From assembly GCA_961205875.1 (NCBI GenBank), contig OY540816.1, positions 12,968,701 through 13,032,700 of the forward strand: 64,000 bases of DNA, in the 5' to 3' direction. Of the stretch, positions 1 to 11,176 are shown piece after piece. The position numbers were made by a program, and so were the translations under genes. Numbering within the stretch: position 1 is the stretch's first letter; each line of letters starts with the position of its first letter. The notes under the pieces are model-generated. The model was not told the DNA's origin and did not search any database. It saw only the letters and a program-made list of their open reading frames with translations. This stretch comes from Sialis fuliginosa (taxonomy: Eukaryota > Arthropoda > Insecta > Megaloptera > Sialidae).

Positions 1-113
1 TTTTCAAAAAAAATTCAATAAATTCCCTGACTTTTCAGAATTTTAAAGAAATTCCCTGACTTTATCTGACCACTTTAGGCCTCCCTGACTTTCCATAAAG
101 TGGACACCCTGTA
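1..113. repeat. Transposon end fragment with TCCCTGACTTT repeats
   Basis: The motif TCCCTGACTTT occurs three times, at about 22, 53 and 81, and the block ends in a GTGGACACCCTGTA motif near 113. Such repeated motifs capped by a CAGGGTGTCCAC terminus are common at the ends of insect DNA elements. The element runs off the left edge of the window, so its type cannot be determined. Confidence 0.4.
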
Positions 114-116
114 ATA

Positions 117-1564
117 TTAATGTTATCGAGGCATTCGGTCGAAAATTTAACAATTCAATAGTAAAAACTATTTACAAAACCTTAAATTAAATTCATACTT
201 GCGGTATTATTATTGATCAGCAATTTCTTCAACAACAACTGAAGTTGGTTTATAGTTATAGGAGATCCAATGTAGTAGATACGCCATTTCAAGTAACTTG
301 AGCACGCAACACGACATAAATGAATTTGTTGGTGGTGCAAAAAGCATCCCCTACATTGAGGGGACGTTACTTTCTCTGTCTGAAGATGATTAGACATGAC
401 GTGTATAACTGATGCATTTCTAGCGTGCCTGTTTTGTGTGTGTGTGTGTGTGTGTTGTGTGTAATTGTCAGGTAATTGTTGTCACGTATATTTTCAAGCT
501 CTACGAATAAAAGTATTTTGAAAAGGAATAGAGCCACACGCAGAAACGAAACTATTCTTGGTCTCAAAATGAAATCGAAACCGAAACGGAATTGACTTAA
601 AATTTGACGAAATGAGATCGAATTGAATTGTAGTTGCATTGTCTCGCCGATAATATTGGTTTTGATAATAACACAGCCATGTAAAAAAATTTAAGGTATG
701 AGACCATGGTATTTTCATGTATTTTGAAACGCTGAATCCGAATTTGAGGTCAAAATAACACATTATCCGATTAATTTTATAAATAACCTTATATACTTTT
801 CGAGGTTTTTTTCAAAATTAATCGGACAGTCTCTTTTCATTTCGTGTGCAGGAAGAATTTATTTAAAAAAATATATATTTTTTACTTCAGACTACAAAAT
901 AAATATTTAATATTTCATTTTTTAAATCTAACATTCGTTAAGAAATTATTATATTTGCGGAAGTGATCTGCTGATGTACATAGATTTTAGTATTTTATGT
1001 GTTCCGTATATTCCAAGATAATAATATTTCATTAATATAATTATTTATGAAAATTTACATTTCTTTAACAACTACTGAGCCATTTGTTAAATAAACATAT
1101 TATATAATATACCTAACATAACAGAAATATGTATTTTAGGAAACCCACTTTTTGTCAAATATAAAATAACATTATTACAGAATTTATATATATATACAGA
1201 ATACAGTAATTATAACCTATTTACATATTCCATTAACACATTGTGTTTGTTAAGACGTTGATATTTCAATATGTTAATAATAATATGGGTATATACATAA
1301 AGAAATATAAAAATTCCATTACAAATAATAATATTATCAAATAAGTTGACATTTTCTATCAAAATGCATAAATTATCGTTATACATATTAGGTATTTCAT
1401 AAATTATACAGAGTTACATATAATATTTTATATACTATGTATATACTATAGTAAAGATTTTTCTTTATGCAAGTGTATATAAAATAAAACTGCGTATATG
1501 TATAATGTATTTATACGTAATATTATATAATATATTAATATTCTTTGTATTATTATTAATAAGT
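117..1564. other. AT-rich non-coding stretch with a (TG)n microsatellite
   Basis: No gene is recognised. A (TG)n microsatellite lies at about 434-462. From 535 to 640 there is a degenerate run related to CGAAACCGAAACGG. The remainder is very AT-rich, and its short open frames show no recognisable protein features. Confidence 0.5.
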
Positions 1565-1582
1565 TGATTTTTTTTATTTCAG

Positions 1583-1629
1583 GTAAGTTCCAATTTACGC
1601 TGAAATTGTTGCAGTTCAATATTCAATCC
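1583..1629 (+). other. Candidate recursive splice site with 47-nt cryptic exon
   Basis: A pyrimidine-rich tract, GATTTTTTTTATTTCAG, ends at 1582 and is followed directly by GTAAGT at 1583. This is a strong 3' splice site fused to a consensus 5' splice site. A second perfect GTAAGT begins at 1630 and would define a 47-nt cryptic exon. This joined acceptor-donor arrangement with a nearby downstream donor is the known layout of recursive splicing sites in very long insect and vertebrate introns. No host exon is visible in the window, so the function is inferred. It could also be a short alternative exon or chance. Confidence 0.5.
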
Positions 1630-1774
1630 GTAAGTTTATTAATAATAATTTTAAAATAAAACATATTCCAAGTATTTTGACATTAATAATAATTAAAATT
1701 ATGAATTACATACAGCAATATAATGAAATAATATCAATAATGAAAAATATCAAAATCTTCCTGTTGAAGGCTAA

Positions 1775-2090
1775 TGTCCGGTATTATAAAGGAGCTCGTA
1801 AAATTTCCTTGCTTGCAAGCACTCTCAAATGGGGTATTAATTCTGTACTAGTATCTATAAATAAACTATGGAATTTAGAGCAATGATACTTCAACTAATT
1901 GTAACACAAATGGCGACTTTGACCGTACAAAATAATTTTCATAATATCGCCACTGTTTTAATACCGTTGATGTTTACATATTGTCAAACATTTCATAAAA
2001 CTTAAAGAGAACTGTCAGATACGTTTGAAACCTCATTTGGAAGTATTTGAAAGCTAGTAAATTTTGCTAGCTCGTTTATAATACCGGACA
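1775..2090. mobile_element. MITE with TGTCCGG ends, TAA target duplication
   Basis: The termini TGTCCGGTATTATAAA at 1775 and TTTATAATACCGGACA ending at 2090 are inverted repeats. Sub-terminal arms also match (GGAGCTCGTAAAATTT against AAATTTTGCTAGCTCG). TAA lies immediately on both sides, a 3-bp duplication typical of PIF/Harbinger elements. It encodes no protein. A second, 3'-truncated copy begins at 32374 inside intron 3 of the first DUF1091 gene. Confidence 0.75.
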
Positions 2091-3183
2091 TAAGTAATGT
2101 TCTTCAAGTGCAATTTTAGAGCAAATGACAAGTGTACCAGTGGTCAAAATACATCCAGAGGATTTTGCCACGAATTTTGTACTTTTAGGTTTAATTATTC
2201 CTCTGTTCACGATTACCCCCATGTTAGTCAGGTAATCACAAACACATAGGGTTTTGTTTTTGTCTTTAATTTTAATTTTATTAAATTTGTAACTAATAGA
2301 TTATTTAATAATAATACACAATACATATCTTAGTTTCTTACTCAGGTTTTGATTTATTGATTTCTGCCTTGGGTGTTCGTAATGAATTAAATTTATCGTT
2401 CCTATTTAGTCGTCACTGGAGACTTATGTACGAGTAAATTAGAAATAAACATTTTCCTTTCTAAATTAATTACACACATATGTGTACCACATACACAAAT
2501 TCACGTATCGAAGTAAAAGCTTTCTGTATTCACAATAATTAGTTTTTAAATAAATTACCACAGGTATGAATATGAACTAGTATGTACCGCATGCACACTG
2601 CGGCGCCCTTCTCTTGTGCATTATTTATCTTGTCGGTTTTGTGGAATAAAGTTACTCTCATTCTCGCCGCGCCTCTGGGGTAGTCGATACTATCTTCAGG
2701 GCCGACTTTAGGCGCAAGTAAAACAATCGGGTGCTTAGAGTAGCATATTTCCATGGAGGATATATCGCTTATCCGAGAAACTTTAGTTTGTATAAATAAA
2801 GCCCAATGTAAAAATAATGTAACTGTAACACTCAATTACCATGGCATCGATATAAACAACACGTTTATATATTATGGTGTTATAATTATATCAAGATATT
2901 AAATACACTGTTAAAAAGGATTAGTTATAATAGGAAATAAATGTATTTAGTTGGTGCGGTTTCGAACAATTAACAAATTTAATAAATGTATTAAATGTAA
3001 AATCAATTAAATATTTGATAATGTGATATAGCTCCAACATGGGATTTATTTACAGTAACTAAATATCGTATTCGACATTAGAAACTATATATTATTGTTA
3101 ACTATAACCAAATCATGTTATATATAAATAATCTCTCAAATCTATCAAAAAAATAATAATATTTTACCAAAAATAACTTGAAA
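2091..3183. other. Non-coding stretch, no gene recognised
   Basis: The stretch is AT-rich apart from a slightly GC-richer patch at about 2580-2760. A 98-codon minus-strand open frame covers that patch, but it shows no recognisable domain, and I do not call it a gene. Confidence 0.4.
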
Positions 3184-3354
3184 ATCTAACTTTTCGGACT
3201 GTTGTCCACGTTTTCGTATTATTTTATTTCTTGACGTTTCGACTCTCATTTCGGAGTCTTCAGAAACACTTCTGAAGAAGACTCCGACATGAGAGTCGAA
3301 ACGTCAAGAAATATAATAAAACGACAACGTGGAGAACACCCCGAATAGTTAGAT
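3184..3354. mobile_element. Near-perfect hairpin element
   Basis: The left arm (ATCTAACTTTTCGG, then GACGTTTCGACTCTCAT and GGAGTCTTC) pairs with the right arm (GAAGACTCC, then ATGAGAGTCGAAACGTC and CCGAATAGTTAGAT). The whole 171-bp block folds on itself with a small centre near 3268. It is probably a small fold-back MITE. The phrase GACGTTTCGACTCTCAT is similar in style to the centre of the larger hairpin at 63429-63751. Confidence 0.65.
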
Positions 3355-5034
3355 TTAATATAGACAACGACCACGAAAGCCTACAGAATAAAAATAACAT
3401 CTTCGATCTATTAAGTTTGACACGTTACATATATAAAAGTATTTTTAACTTATATAATTAAATAAATATCGAACCTTTTTGAATAATTGTATGTCAGAAT
3501 GGCAATAAATCTAGAGCCAGTCCTGACTATTGGTCTCTCACCTACCTCCCTTGTGATTGATCCCTGCTTTTGTTACTCGTTCTCAAAGAATTCTCTGTTT
3601 TGAATTTTAACTTATCTATGTCAAAAGTCTCACGAAGTGATTCCGGTATTCGATAGTGAGAGGATTTTTCAAGATCATCGCGTTTTCTTACGTAATAGAT
3701 CGAAGAAATTGTTTTCTAGAGAATATGTTTTTCTTTCTTTGAATTGTATAGTATTCGATACAATTCATGGTTCACGGATTTTTATATAAAATATACGTAT
3801 GTAAGTATTATATATTTTTCTAATAATATAAAATATTATTTATATACTTATGTATAATATTATTATCATATATGTATTACTTGAAAATTGCATTTAATTA
3901 CTTATGTACATAAGTTTTCTGAGAACTCTTCGACTTATTGGTGATAGTTTTTATAATACTTCAACACATACTGCTAAAAAAATTTTCTTGTCAATATTTG
4001 TTCGTGAATTTATTCTCTAAAACTGGATTAGTTAGAAATCACTAATTTATAGTGAATATTCACTAACTTAAATAATTAAAAGTATACCACTACGAATTAG
4101 TGAATATTCACTACTTGAATTAGTTAACAATCACTTCTTAAGCTATGATAAAATCTAAGGTTTTTATTTTTGATGTCATTGTCGTAGGCTTATTTATGAA
4201 AGAATCAAAATTAATTAAAAGCGTTTATTGGAAACCCCAAAAATTATTTTTGGATAGATTTTTCAAGTTTTGTATAAATAAACTTACCTAATGTATTGTT
4301 AATAACTCACTTAAAGCAGTTGATTCGTATACATTGATAAATCGAAATAAAAATTGCTGTATTAGCGCCACTTTCGATTCGAAATCACTATTCCTTTAGT
4401 GAAATTTAAAATGACTAATTCAATCAGTGAAATAATTACTAATTCAGTTTAAGAGAGTAAGAAAAAAGTTAACTCTAACTGTAACACACAAATGCGACTT
4501 AGTATTGACTCACCTAAACAATTTAAGGCAGGTTCGTTGCTCTCTATTTCGGTACTCCCTAAGTGTTACATTCGAATGGCAACTTGTAATTTGTGACTCC
4601 GTTTTCTGCTGTGAAAAGATAGACCTCTTTACGACCCCCTGTGGAACTATGGTGGTGGTGGTTGAGGAGCATCCGCGAGGACCTCCAGTCGGGGGGTAGG
4701 AATCTGTCCCGCGTAGACTTCTTATCTAGGGCCGTATTAAGGACGTTATTCCTTATGTGAAAATAAAAAAGTATAATTATTATACCTACATACTTAATGT
4801 AAATTAGGATAGCAAGTTTTTAATGTATTTTTTTTTGGGCCTAATGTGATTTTTTTAGTTTTCTATCCCCTTAAAAATTTTATGAGGTCGCTCACGAATT
4901 TCAAAAATAGTGAAATTATTAAAAAAAATTATTTTTAAATTTTTAATTTAGTTTCCCACCATCTGATCTTTTTATAATTGGTTATAAAAAAATCCCTAAA
5001 ATTTCATAGCAAAATATTAATATTTAAAGGTCAC
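3355..5034. other. Non-coding stretch with two 16-bp palindromes
   Basis: There is no gene. Between 4030 and 4450 the words TCACTAATT, TTAGTGAA and related forms recur in both orientations. They include two perfect copies of the palindrome TAGTGAATATTCACTA at 4050-4065 and 4098-4113. A GC-richer patch at 4600-4730 carries a short (GGT)n run and a 64-codon open frame with no recognisable features. Confidence 0.4.
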
Positions 5035-5038
5035 TTAA

Positions 5039-5563
5039 CCCTTAACTGGTATCGTAAATTTTACGAACGTAATTGGTATCGTGGGGTATTTGCGGCCCCC
5101 ATAGAAGATTAGCTTTTTGCAAGCAATTTTTATAATGAGACTGGATAACACTTTATAAATGGTAAATAATACACTCATTTTATGTAATCAACTAGTTTTT
5201 ATTACCATTAATTAACTAAATTATCTTCTACGAGAAATCCCACTAAAGTTACATTTAAAAAAATATTTTTAGGTACCTACAAAAACTTAAAAAAATTAAC
5301 TTTAGAAAAATTTTTAATAAAAATATTTTTCCTTTATTATCTAATATGAACTAATTAAGCAAAAAAAAACGTGCTTATATGCCTCTAGCAATTAAAAAAA
5401 ATCAACTAATATTATGGGGATCAGCTGACCCTTAAAACGCACGTATCTCCGTCCCTGAAGGTGTTAAAACGCTGAACGTCCTGCACCCGCCGCGAGTCAC
5501 GACGTAATGAGATTACTTAATATGGCGGGTGCGCACGATGCATACATTTTAATGTTTTAAGGG
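5039..5563. mobile_element. piggyBac-like non-autonomous element with TTAA target duplication
   Basis: The block begins CCCTTAACTGG just after TTAA (5035-5038) and ends TTTTAAGGG just before TTAA (5564-5567). TTAA duplications with CCC/GGG ends are diagnostic of the piggyBac superfamily. It is 525 bp with no transposase frame. A GC-rich segment at 5440-5545 (CACCCGCCGCGAGTCACG, then GGCGGGTGCGC) lies inside the right end. Confidence 0.65.
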
Positions 5564-5567
5564 TTAA

Positions 5568-7257
5568 GAATTTAAAAAAATACATATATTAATGAATAAA
5601 AAAACTATAGAGTACTCATTTTATTTTCATAAATATTGTTATTTTTTATGTACTGTGTTTTTAAGAAAGCAAAAACTGTCCAGCCCTGTTTTTCCCTTTC
5701 CATTGTCCTTTCTATGTATAAATATAGTCTCCATGATGAGCTCCGAAACATTTTCTATGTAAATACCCATTTTAACTTAGTAAATTTGATTCTATATGAA
5801 TTTTAGACTCGGGTATTTTGACTTGATGAGAGTTTATTGTAATTGAAAATTGCACCAGCCCTTCTTATATACGATTCACGTTTTACGTTTATTGTATTTT
5901 GTCTCTCAGTAGATTCGTTTGTGTTTTATATTCATAATTACAGTCTCTTTGTTATTTATTAATAAATATGTATTCAATTAAAATTATGTACATTATTCAA
6001 ATTAAAAATTAAGTAAATAATTAATATTAATATTCTTTGTATTTAATGTTACTTTTCATTATCATAAGGTGATTAAATAGTTCTTTTATTTTGTGGAAAA
6101 ATCTTACTGTTTCAATAAAGCGATATTATCTCATCAAAATTAATATTAAAACTCTTTTGATGATAACATTTCCATTGAAGAACGATTAAGTTTTTTTGAA
6201 ACGAATTTATTGTTTGGAAATTCTAGCGTACTTTAAAGAACGAGCTAAAAATTGTCTCAAATAAGGCCCATACATATACAAGATTATCTTTTTATTAATA
6301 TAACATATTTAGAAAATAAACAAATTATTACATTTTTTAAACGTGAATTTAGTAGAATATGTAATTTTTAATATATTTATTTTGCACAGATACTGCATTT
6401 TGAAACAAAATTAACACTTAAAGTAGCTTAACTATGGAAGCATTACATTTTAACCCATAATTATTTATCAACGAAAAAGAGGCTGCAAAGATGCATCTGA
6501 TTCCACCTTTAGGTGAAAAATGAAACTTTGTGCAGATATTGCGTTTTGATACTAACCTCCTCATGTACGAACGGTTTTTCCTGTATAAACAACTCAAAAA
6601 TTGCTTTTGAGTTATAACGTTGTTGCAGCAAATGAGCAATATGTATAACCATTTATTTCAATATAAAACAAACAAGAGTTAATAGACTCATATCTTTCTA
6701 ACATTTTCCATAATCTTATGTAAATACATAAATGCTTACAATCGATAGAATTTTAATGCCTGGTATTGTTTTGTTAAGAATTTATTGATATGCTATTTGA
6801 TAATAACCAAATAACGTTTCGTTTTTTGATCACAATCTGGTTATAGTATTGCAAATTTAATTTATATTCCTGCGTGAAAAACGAAACGAACGATTTTTAT
6901 ATAGTTTATTTGTATAAATCACGAATCTTTGGGTTAGTAATTTGCATGTCAACTTTAATTGAATAGCTGTAATAATTTCTGAGTTAATGTAGATTATCAT
7001 TCAACTATAATAAATATTATATTTTATTATCAAATCAATTTTGTACAATACATAAATTTACCTTTGAATGAGTATGTGACAGATATCGTTTTTTTAACAA
7101 TTCATTTTATTTGTAGATGAATTTAATTCAACTGTAGATTCTTCAGCTAGAGTCATATTTAAATAACAGTATTTCGAATAATATAAGTAGCACAAGCTTA
7201 ATAGAATTATTTATTTATTCGGATAATATAACCGTCTTTCGAAAATCATTTTTAATG
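5568..7257. other. Non-coding AT-rich stretch with decayed repeat
   Basis: No gene is seen. A patch at about 6430-6640 contains GTTATAACGTTGTTGCAGC and neighbouring words resembling old retroelement sequence, but with no readable frame. The rest is featureless AT-rich sequence. Confidence 0.35.
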
Positions 7258-7830
7258 AAATGGATAAAAACATTTGCCAAGTAAATGCACAGTGCTTCCT
7301 CGTGCTAAATTCACCAAAGGTAATTAAGTATTCAACAGTTTTAAAAAAAAAACGATAAAGTGTTCAGATAAATTACCTGGCATTGGTTAACCATTTAATT
7401 TTTATACAATTTAACTAAAAAATATTAGTTCAAAATTTTTCTTAAGGCGATTTTTTAAAGTAAATTGAGATAAATCTTTGTAAGGGAATATTTTACAAGA
7501 AACGTTTGTAAACGTATATTATAGTAAATTGAATGCTCTACAAAAAAGATTCTATAAAATTTTCACGTAACATGTGTCGTTCTTGAGATATCTTGAAAAA
7601 TAAATATTTTGGGATGTCACACGATTTTGATGATTTTGAAATGGAACCGTCCTCAAGTCAGACCCAACCATCCAACCAAGTTTCATTAATATCGGTTCAG
7701 TGGTTCATGAGTAATGCGTATAACAAGGATTCAGGGAACATACACACACACAGACACGGAACGACAAACGTTTGTCTTGACCTGAAACGGAAAGATCAAT
7801 TTAAAATTTTTAAATCGAGCAACAATTTTT
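7258..7830 (+). repeat. Dispersed repeat, copy 1 (inverse copy at 58515-58890)
   Basis: From about 7262 the sequence contains TTTGCCAAGTAAATGCACAG, GTGCTTCCTCGTGC and GGTTAACCATTTAATTTTTA. All of these recur on the minus strand at 58888-58760, and the match continues, with gaps, to GATTCTATAAAATTTT and ACGTAACATG near 7570. After that, 7600-7770 holds wording typical of insect non-LTR 3' regions (ATATCGGTTCAGTGGTTCATG, then ACACACACACAGACACGG). The family is not identified and no protein frame is preserved. Confidence 0.5.
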
Positions 7831-8608
7831 TTGTCTCATTTTAAAACGATCAAAAGTTTCTCGTATCTTCGATATGGTGAGAAAGCAAAAATATATTAGA
7901 TATAACAATAAACATCAATAAATGGTGACATTAATTATTACAATACAATCAATCATGAAGCTATCCCATTACATCTAAAAACACACATCTTAAGAAATCG
8001 TTAAAGTACATTCATAAAATACCATTTCTCATCTTTCTACTTCCAGAGGGGGGAATGGCATTGGGTTAGCCGTTAGAAGATAACGCGAGGGACGATGCCA
8101 AAGCCCCCTCTCTTTCGTAGAGGAACGCGCTGCATCTCAGACCAGACATAATGATGCTCTGCAAATTGTGGCATGGCTGGAATATTTAATCATACCACAA
8201 ATCAATTGGCGCTGCAGCCAGCGGAGAGATGGCGCTGCGATAATCTATTAGAGCCCGTCTCATTATAATCTACTTCCACGGTTTTGTCTCTTCGTGAAAT
8301 TTGATAGACTCTCCTCTCTTTAGATGGATTTAACTGCTGTCGTCGAATTTACGGTTTTTTGCGTTGAAAATTGATTCCACATCATTTGTTTTACTTTTCG
8401 CGGAAGTATTTCATCCGGTTTGAGTTTACAATTAAAAATTTCATGATATTTATCAATGACGTATGAAAAATATTCAAATTTCATCGATTCAATTAATTAG
8501 TTTAATTAATTGATGTTTTCAAACAAAATTATGTTTTATTTATTTTGATTTGATAATAAATCGGATACTTTCAATTAGTATTAATCGGAAATGTTCACTA
8601 AAAACTAA
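7831..8608. other. Gene-free stretch with GC-richer island at 8040-8275
   Basis: The island contains two phased GGCGCTGC words (8208-8216 and 8230-8238) and is clearly less AT-rich than its flanks. No open frame or repeat was recognised in it. It could be a conserved regulatory segment, but that is only inferred from composition. Flanking sequence shows nothing. Confidence 0.3.
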
Positions 8609-8610
8609 TA

Positions 8611-11176
8611 AGGTACTGGCACCAGCTATGGCCGCTATAAAAGCAAGGTTTACTGTTTTTGTTATTACCGAGCTTCCTTTTTGTAATTCTCATGAACTCA
8701 TGTTACTAATAAAACAAGTAACTCTTTATTTAATCAATTATATTACCAAAGTCCGCAAATATACTTTTTTTAATTATTTTGTTTTTTGTTTTTTCTCCAG
8801 TAATGGATAAAATAAAACCAGTAATGAGCGATGAACACTTACTAATGATTACAAAATGATAAGTACTACGGAGTCATTCCATGTCAAATCAACACAGGGT
8901 ATAAACCTCACCATCTCAGATTTTCATGAAATTTGGCACAATTGTACTATTCACTTAGACTTGGAAAAATATCAAATTTTATTGAGATATTTCTACTGGG
9001 TTTGAAATTACAGCTATGTAAAGTTTTCAAAAATTGGTCAAAAAACCGTGGTGGAAAATTTTTGAAATGCTCTGGAAGCTGATCTAATTGACTTAGAGAA
9101 CTGGGCGGGGTGTCATTTTACAGCATATTTGACACCAATTACAATGATATAAAACACAATATGGGCTAAGAAAAAAAATGTTTTCAAAATCAAAGTCAAA
9201 ATTTTGATTTTTAATTTCACAACAAGTACGGTTTCAAAAAATTTCAAATTAATACCAAACATAGTCATTATAGATGTGAATCACCTGGCAAAATATAAAT
9301 GTGGGATGACAATGGGTTCTATGTTAAAATAATTTAAGACTGAAACTCGAATTTAAAAATCGCTCTGTATTTAAACTGTGAAAAAGTCAACAATGCTAAA
9401 ATGTATACTTGCATGAACATGAACACTAATATGAAGTAACAATACATTACTAAATTCAAAATGAGCTATTAATTGCTACAGAAGCATGGCCCTCGCATTA
9501 TCATGGGCCCTCCAACTGGAATTGTTACGAAAAAATTTTTTTACGGTTTCAAAACTTTTCAAATTAATATTAAGAATAGTCATTATAGTTGTGAATCACC
9601 TCGGAAAATATAAATGTGGGATGATAAAGGGTTCAATGTTAAAATAATTGAAGACTGAAGATCGAATTTAAAAATCACTGTGTATACAGGAAATATTTAT
9701 GCTATTAAAAAAATGTTAGGCCTAAATTTGTAAATTTTACACATGACATAGTAGCTAGTTCAATGTAATAAAAAGCTGTATTGTTATATTTTAAGTACCA
9801 GTAATCCAAGTTTCAAAATTCCAATTTGTTAATGTCAAACTATTCACGCATACAATGACATGTAAGCTGCATGTGGTAACCTTATTGGATCGACTTTAGT
9901 TTGAATTAAAAATAAATAAATAAAACTATTAGCTTTCATCATTTTTGAAGTAAGTAAGCTTGTTGCAAATAAATCAACAATACTACAAAAAATCTTCAGT
10001 TATAATTCAAAATATATACAAAAGTAAATCCTGTGACCCCGACTGGGAGAATTAATGTTTTTCTTGAAAATGAATTATGAATTTATTAATTAAAATTTTG
10101 AATTGAAAGGCCTAAAAAATAAACTTTGTTATTATTTATTTTTTCCTATTTAATGTCCTTAAAAAGGTCCTTCAAAGAAACCTGCATGGTCGAAAAAAAA
10201 TTTCTTAAGGGGCTCGCAACAATTCCAGTTGGGGAGCCCATGGTAATGCGAGGGCCATGCTTCTGTGGCAAGTAATAGCCCATTTTGAATTTAGTAATGT
10301 ATTGTTACTTCATATTAGTGTTCATGTTCATGCAAGTATACATTTTAGCATTGTTGAATTTTTCACAGTCTAAATACAGAGCGATTTTTAAATTCGAGCT
10401 TCAGTCTTAAATTATTTTAACATAGAACCCATTGTCATCCCACATTTATATTTTACCAGATGATTCACAACTATAATAACTATGTTTGGTATTAATTTGA
10501 AAATTTTTGAAACCGTACTTGTCGTGAAATTAAAAATCAAAATTTTGACTTTGATTTTGAAAACATTTTTTTTCTTAACCCATATTGTGTTTTATATCAT
10601 TGGAATCGGTGTCAAATATGCTGTAAAATGACACCCCGCCCAATTCTCTAAGTTAATTAGATCAGCTTCCAGAGCATTTCAAAAAATTTCCATCACGGTT
10701 TTTTGACTAATTTTTGACAACTTTACATAGCTGTAATTTCAAAACGAGTAGACATATCTCAATAAAATTTGATATTTTTCCAAGTCTTAATGAATAGTGC
10801 AATTGTGCCAAATTTCATGAAAATCTGAGATGGTGAGGTAAATTTTTCATTAAAATTGTGTTGATTTGACATGGAATGACTCTACGACAGAAAAGATATA
10901 AAATAAAGAATCGTCAAATTTGAAACCATGTAAAACTTTTTCTATGATAATATAATAATTAATAAATAAATTATACTAATAATTAGTTTAAATGTCCATC
11001 ATTTTTACACCTATTCCGATTTTCATCAAATCACGCTGTAAGATAGTTGAATGTATATAGATTAATATTCAAAACTGGTAGTAATCAAATATCAACAAAT
11101 ATTTTTAATTCAGTACATTTAATTAAAAAATAGCCCTTACTGGAGTCATATCCAAAACTGGATTTAGAGTACTTTG
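8611..11176 (+). mobile_element. TA-flanked AGGTACTGG MITE, copy A, split by a nested element
   Basis: The left part, 8611-8870, begins AGGTACTGGCACCAGCTATGGCC after a TA. The right part, 10883 to about 11176, ends with a decayed CCAAAACTGG terminus. Together they match the family that is complete at 30717-31230 and 54717-55196. Between them lies the fold-back element 8871-10882. The intact family is about 480-515 bp, has imperfect inverted ends, TA duplications as in Tc1/mariner-type MITEs, and no coding capacity. Confidence 0.8.
8871..10882. mobile_element. 2-kb fold-back element with long inverted arms, TACG target duplication
   Basis: The ends are GAGTCATTCCATGTCAAATC and its inverse complement GATTTGACATGGAATGACTC. 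The arms continue inward for about 650 bp (8871-9530 and 10205-10882), including ATTTTCATGAAATTTGGCAC near the outside and GGCCCTCGCATTA near the inside. TACG lies at 8867-8870 and again at 10883-10886, and the host MITE reads continuously if one TACG and the insert are removed. A block resembling the inner left arm repeats at about 9530-9680. No transposase frame is present. The superfamily is unknown; 4-bp duplications with very long inverted ends suggest a fold-back or Sola-like element. Confidence 0.85.

Noticed and set aside
434-462. (TG)n run as a structured or regulatory element
   Set aside because: A simple microsatellite; no other evidence.
2539-2835. 98-codon minus-strand frame in a GC-richer patch
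   Set aside because: No domain or conserved motif that I recognise; low-complexity flanks.
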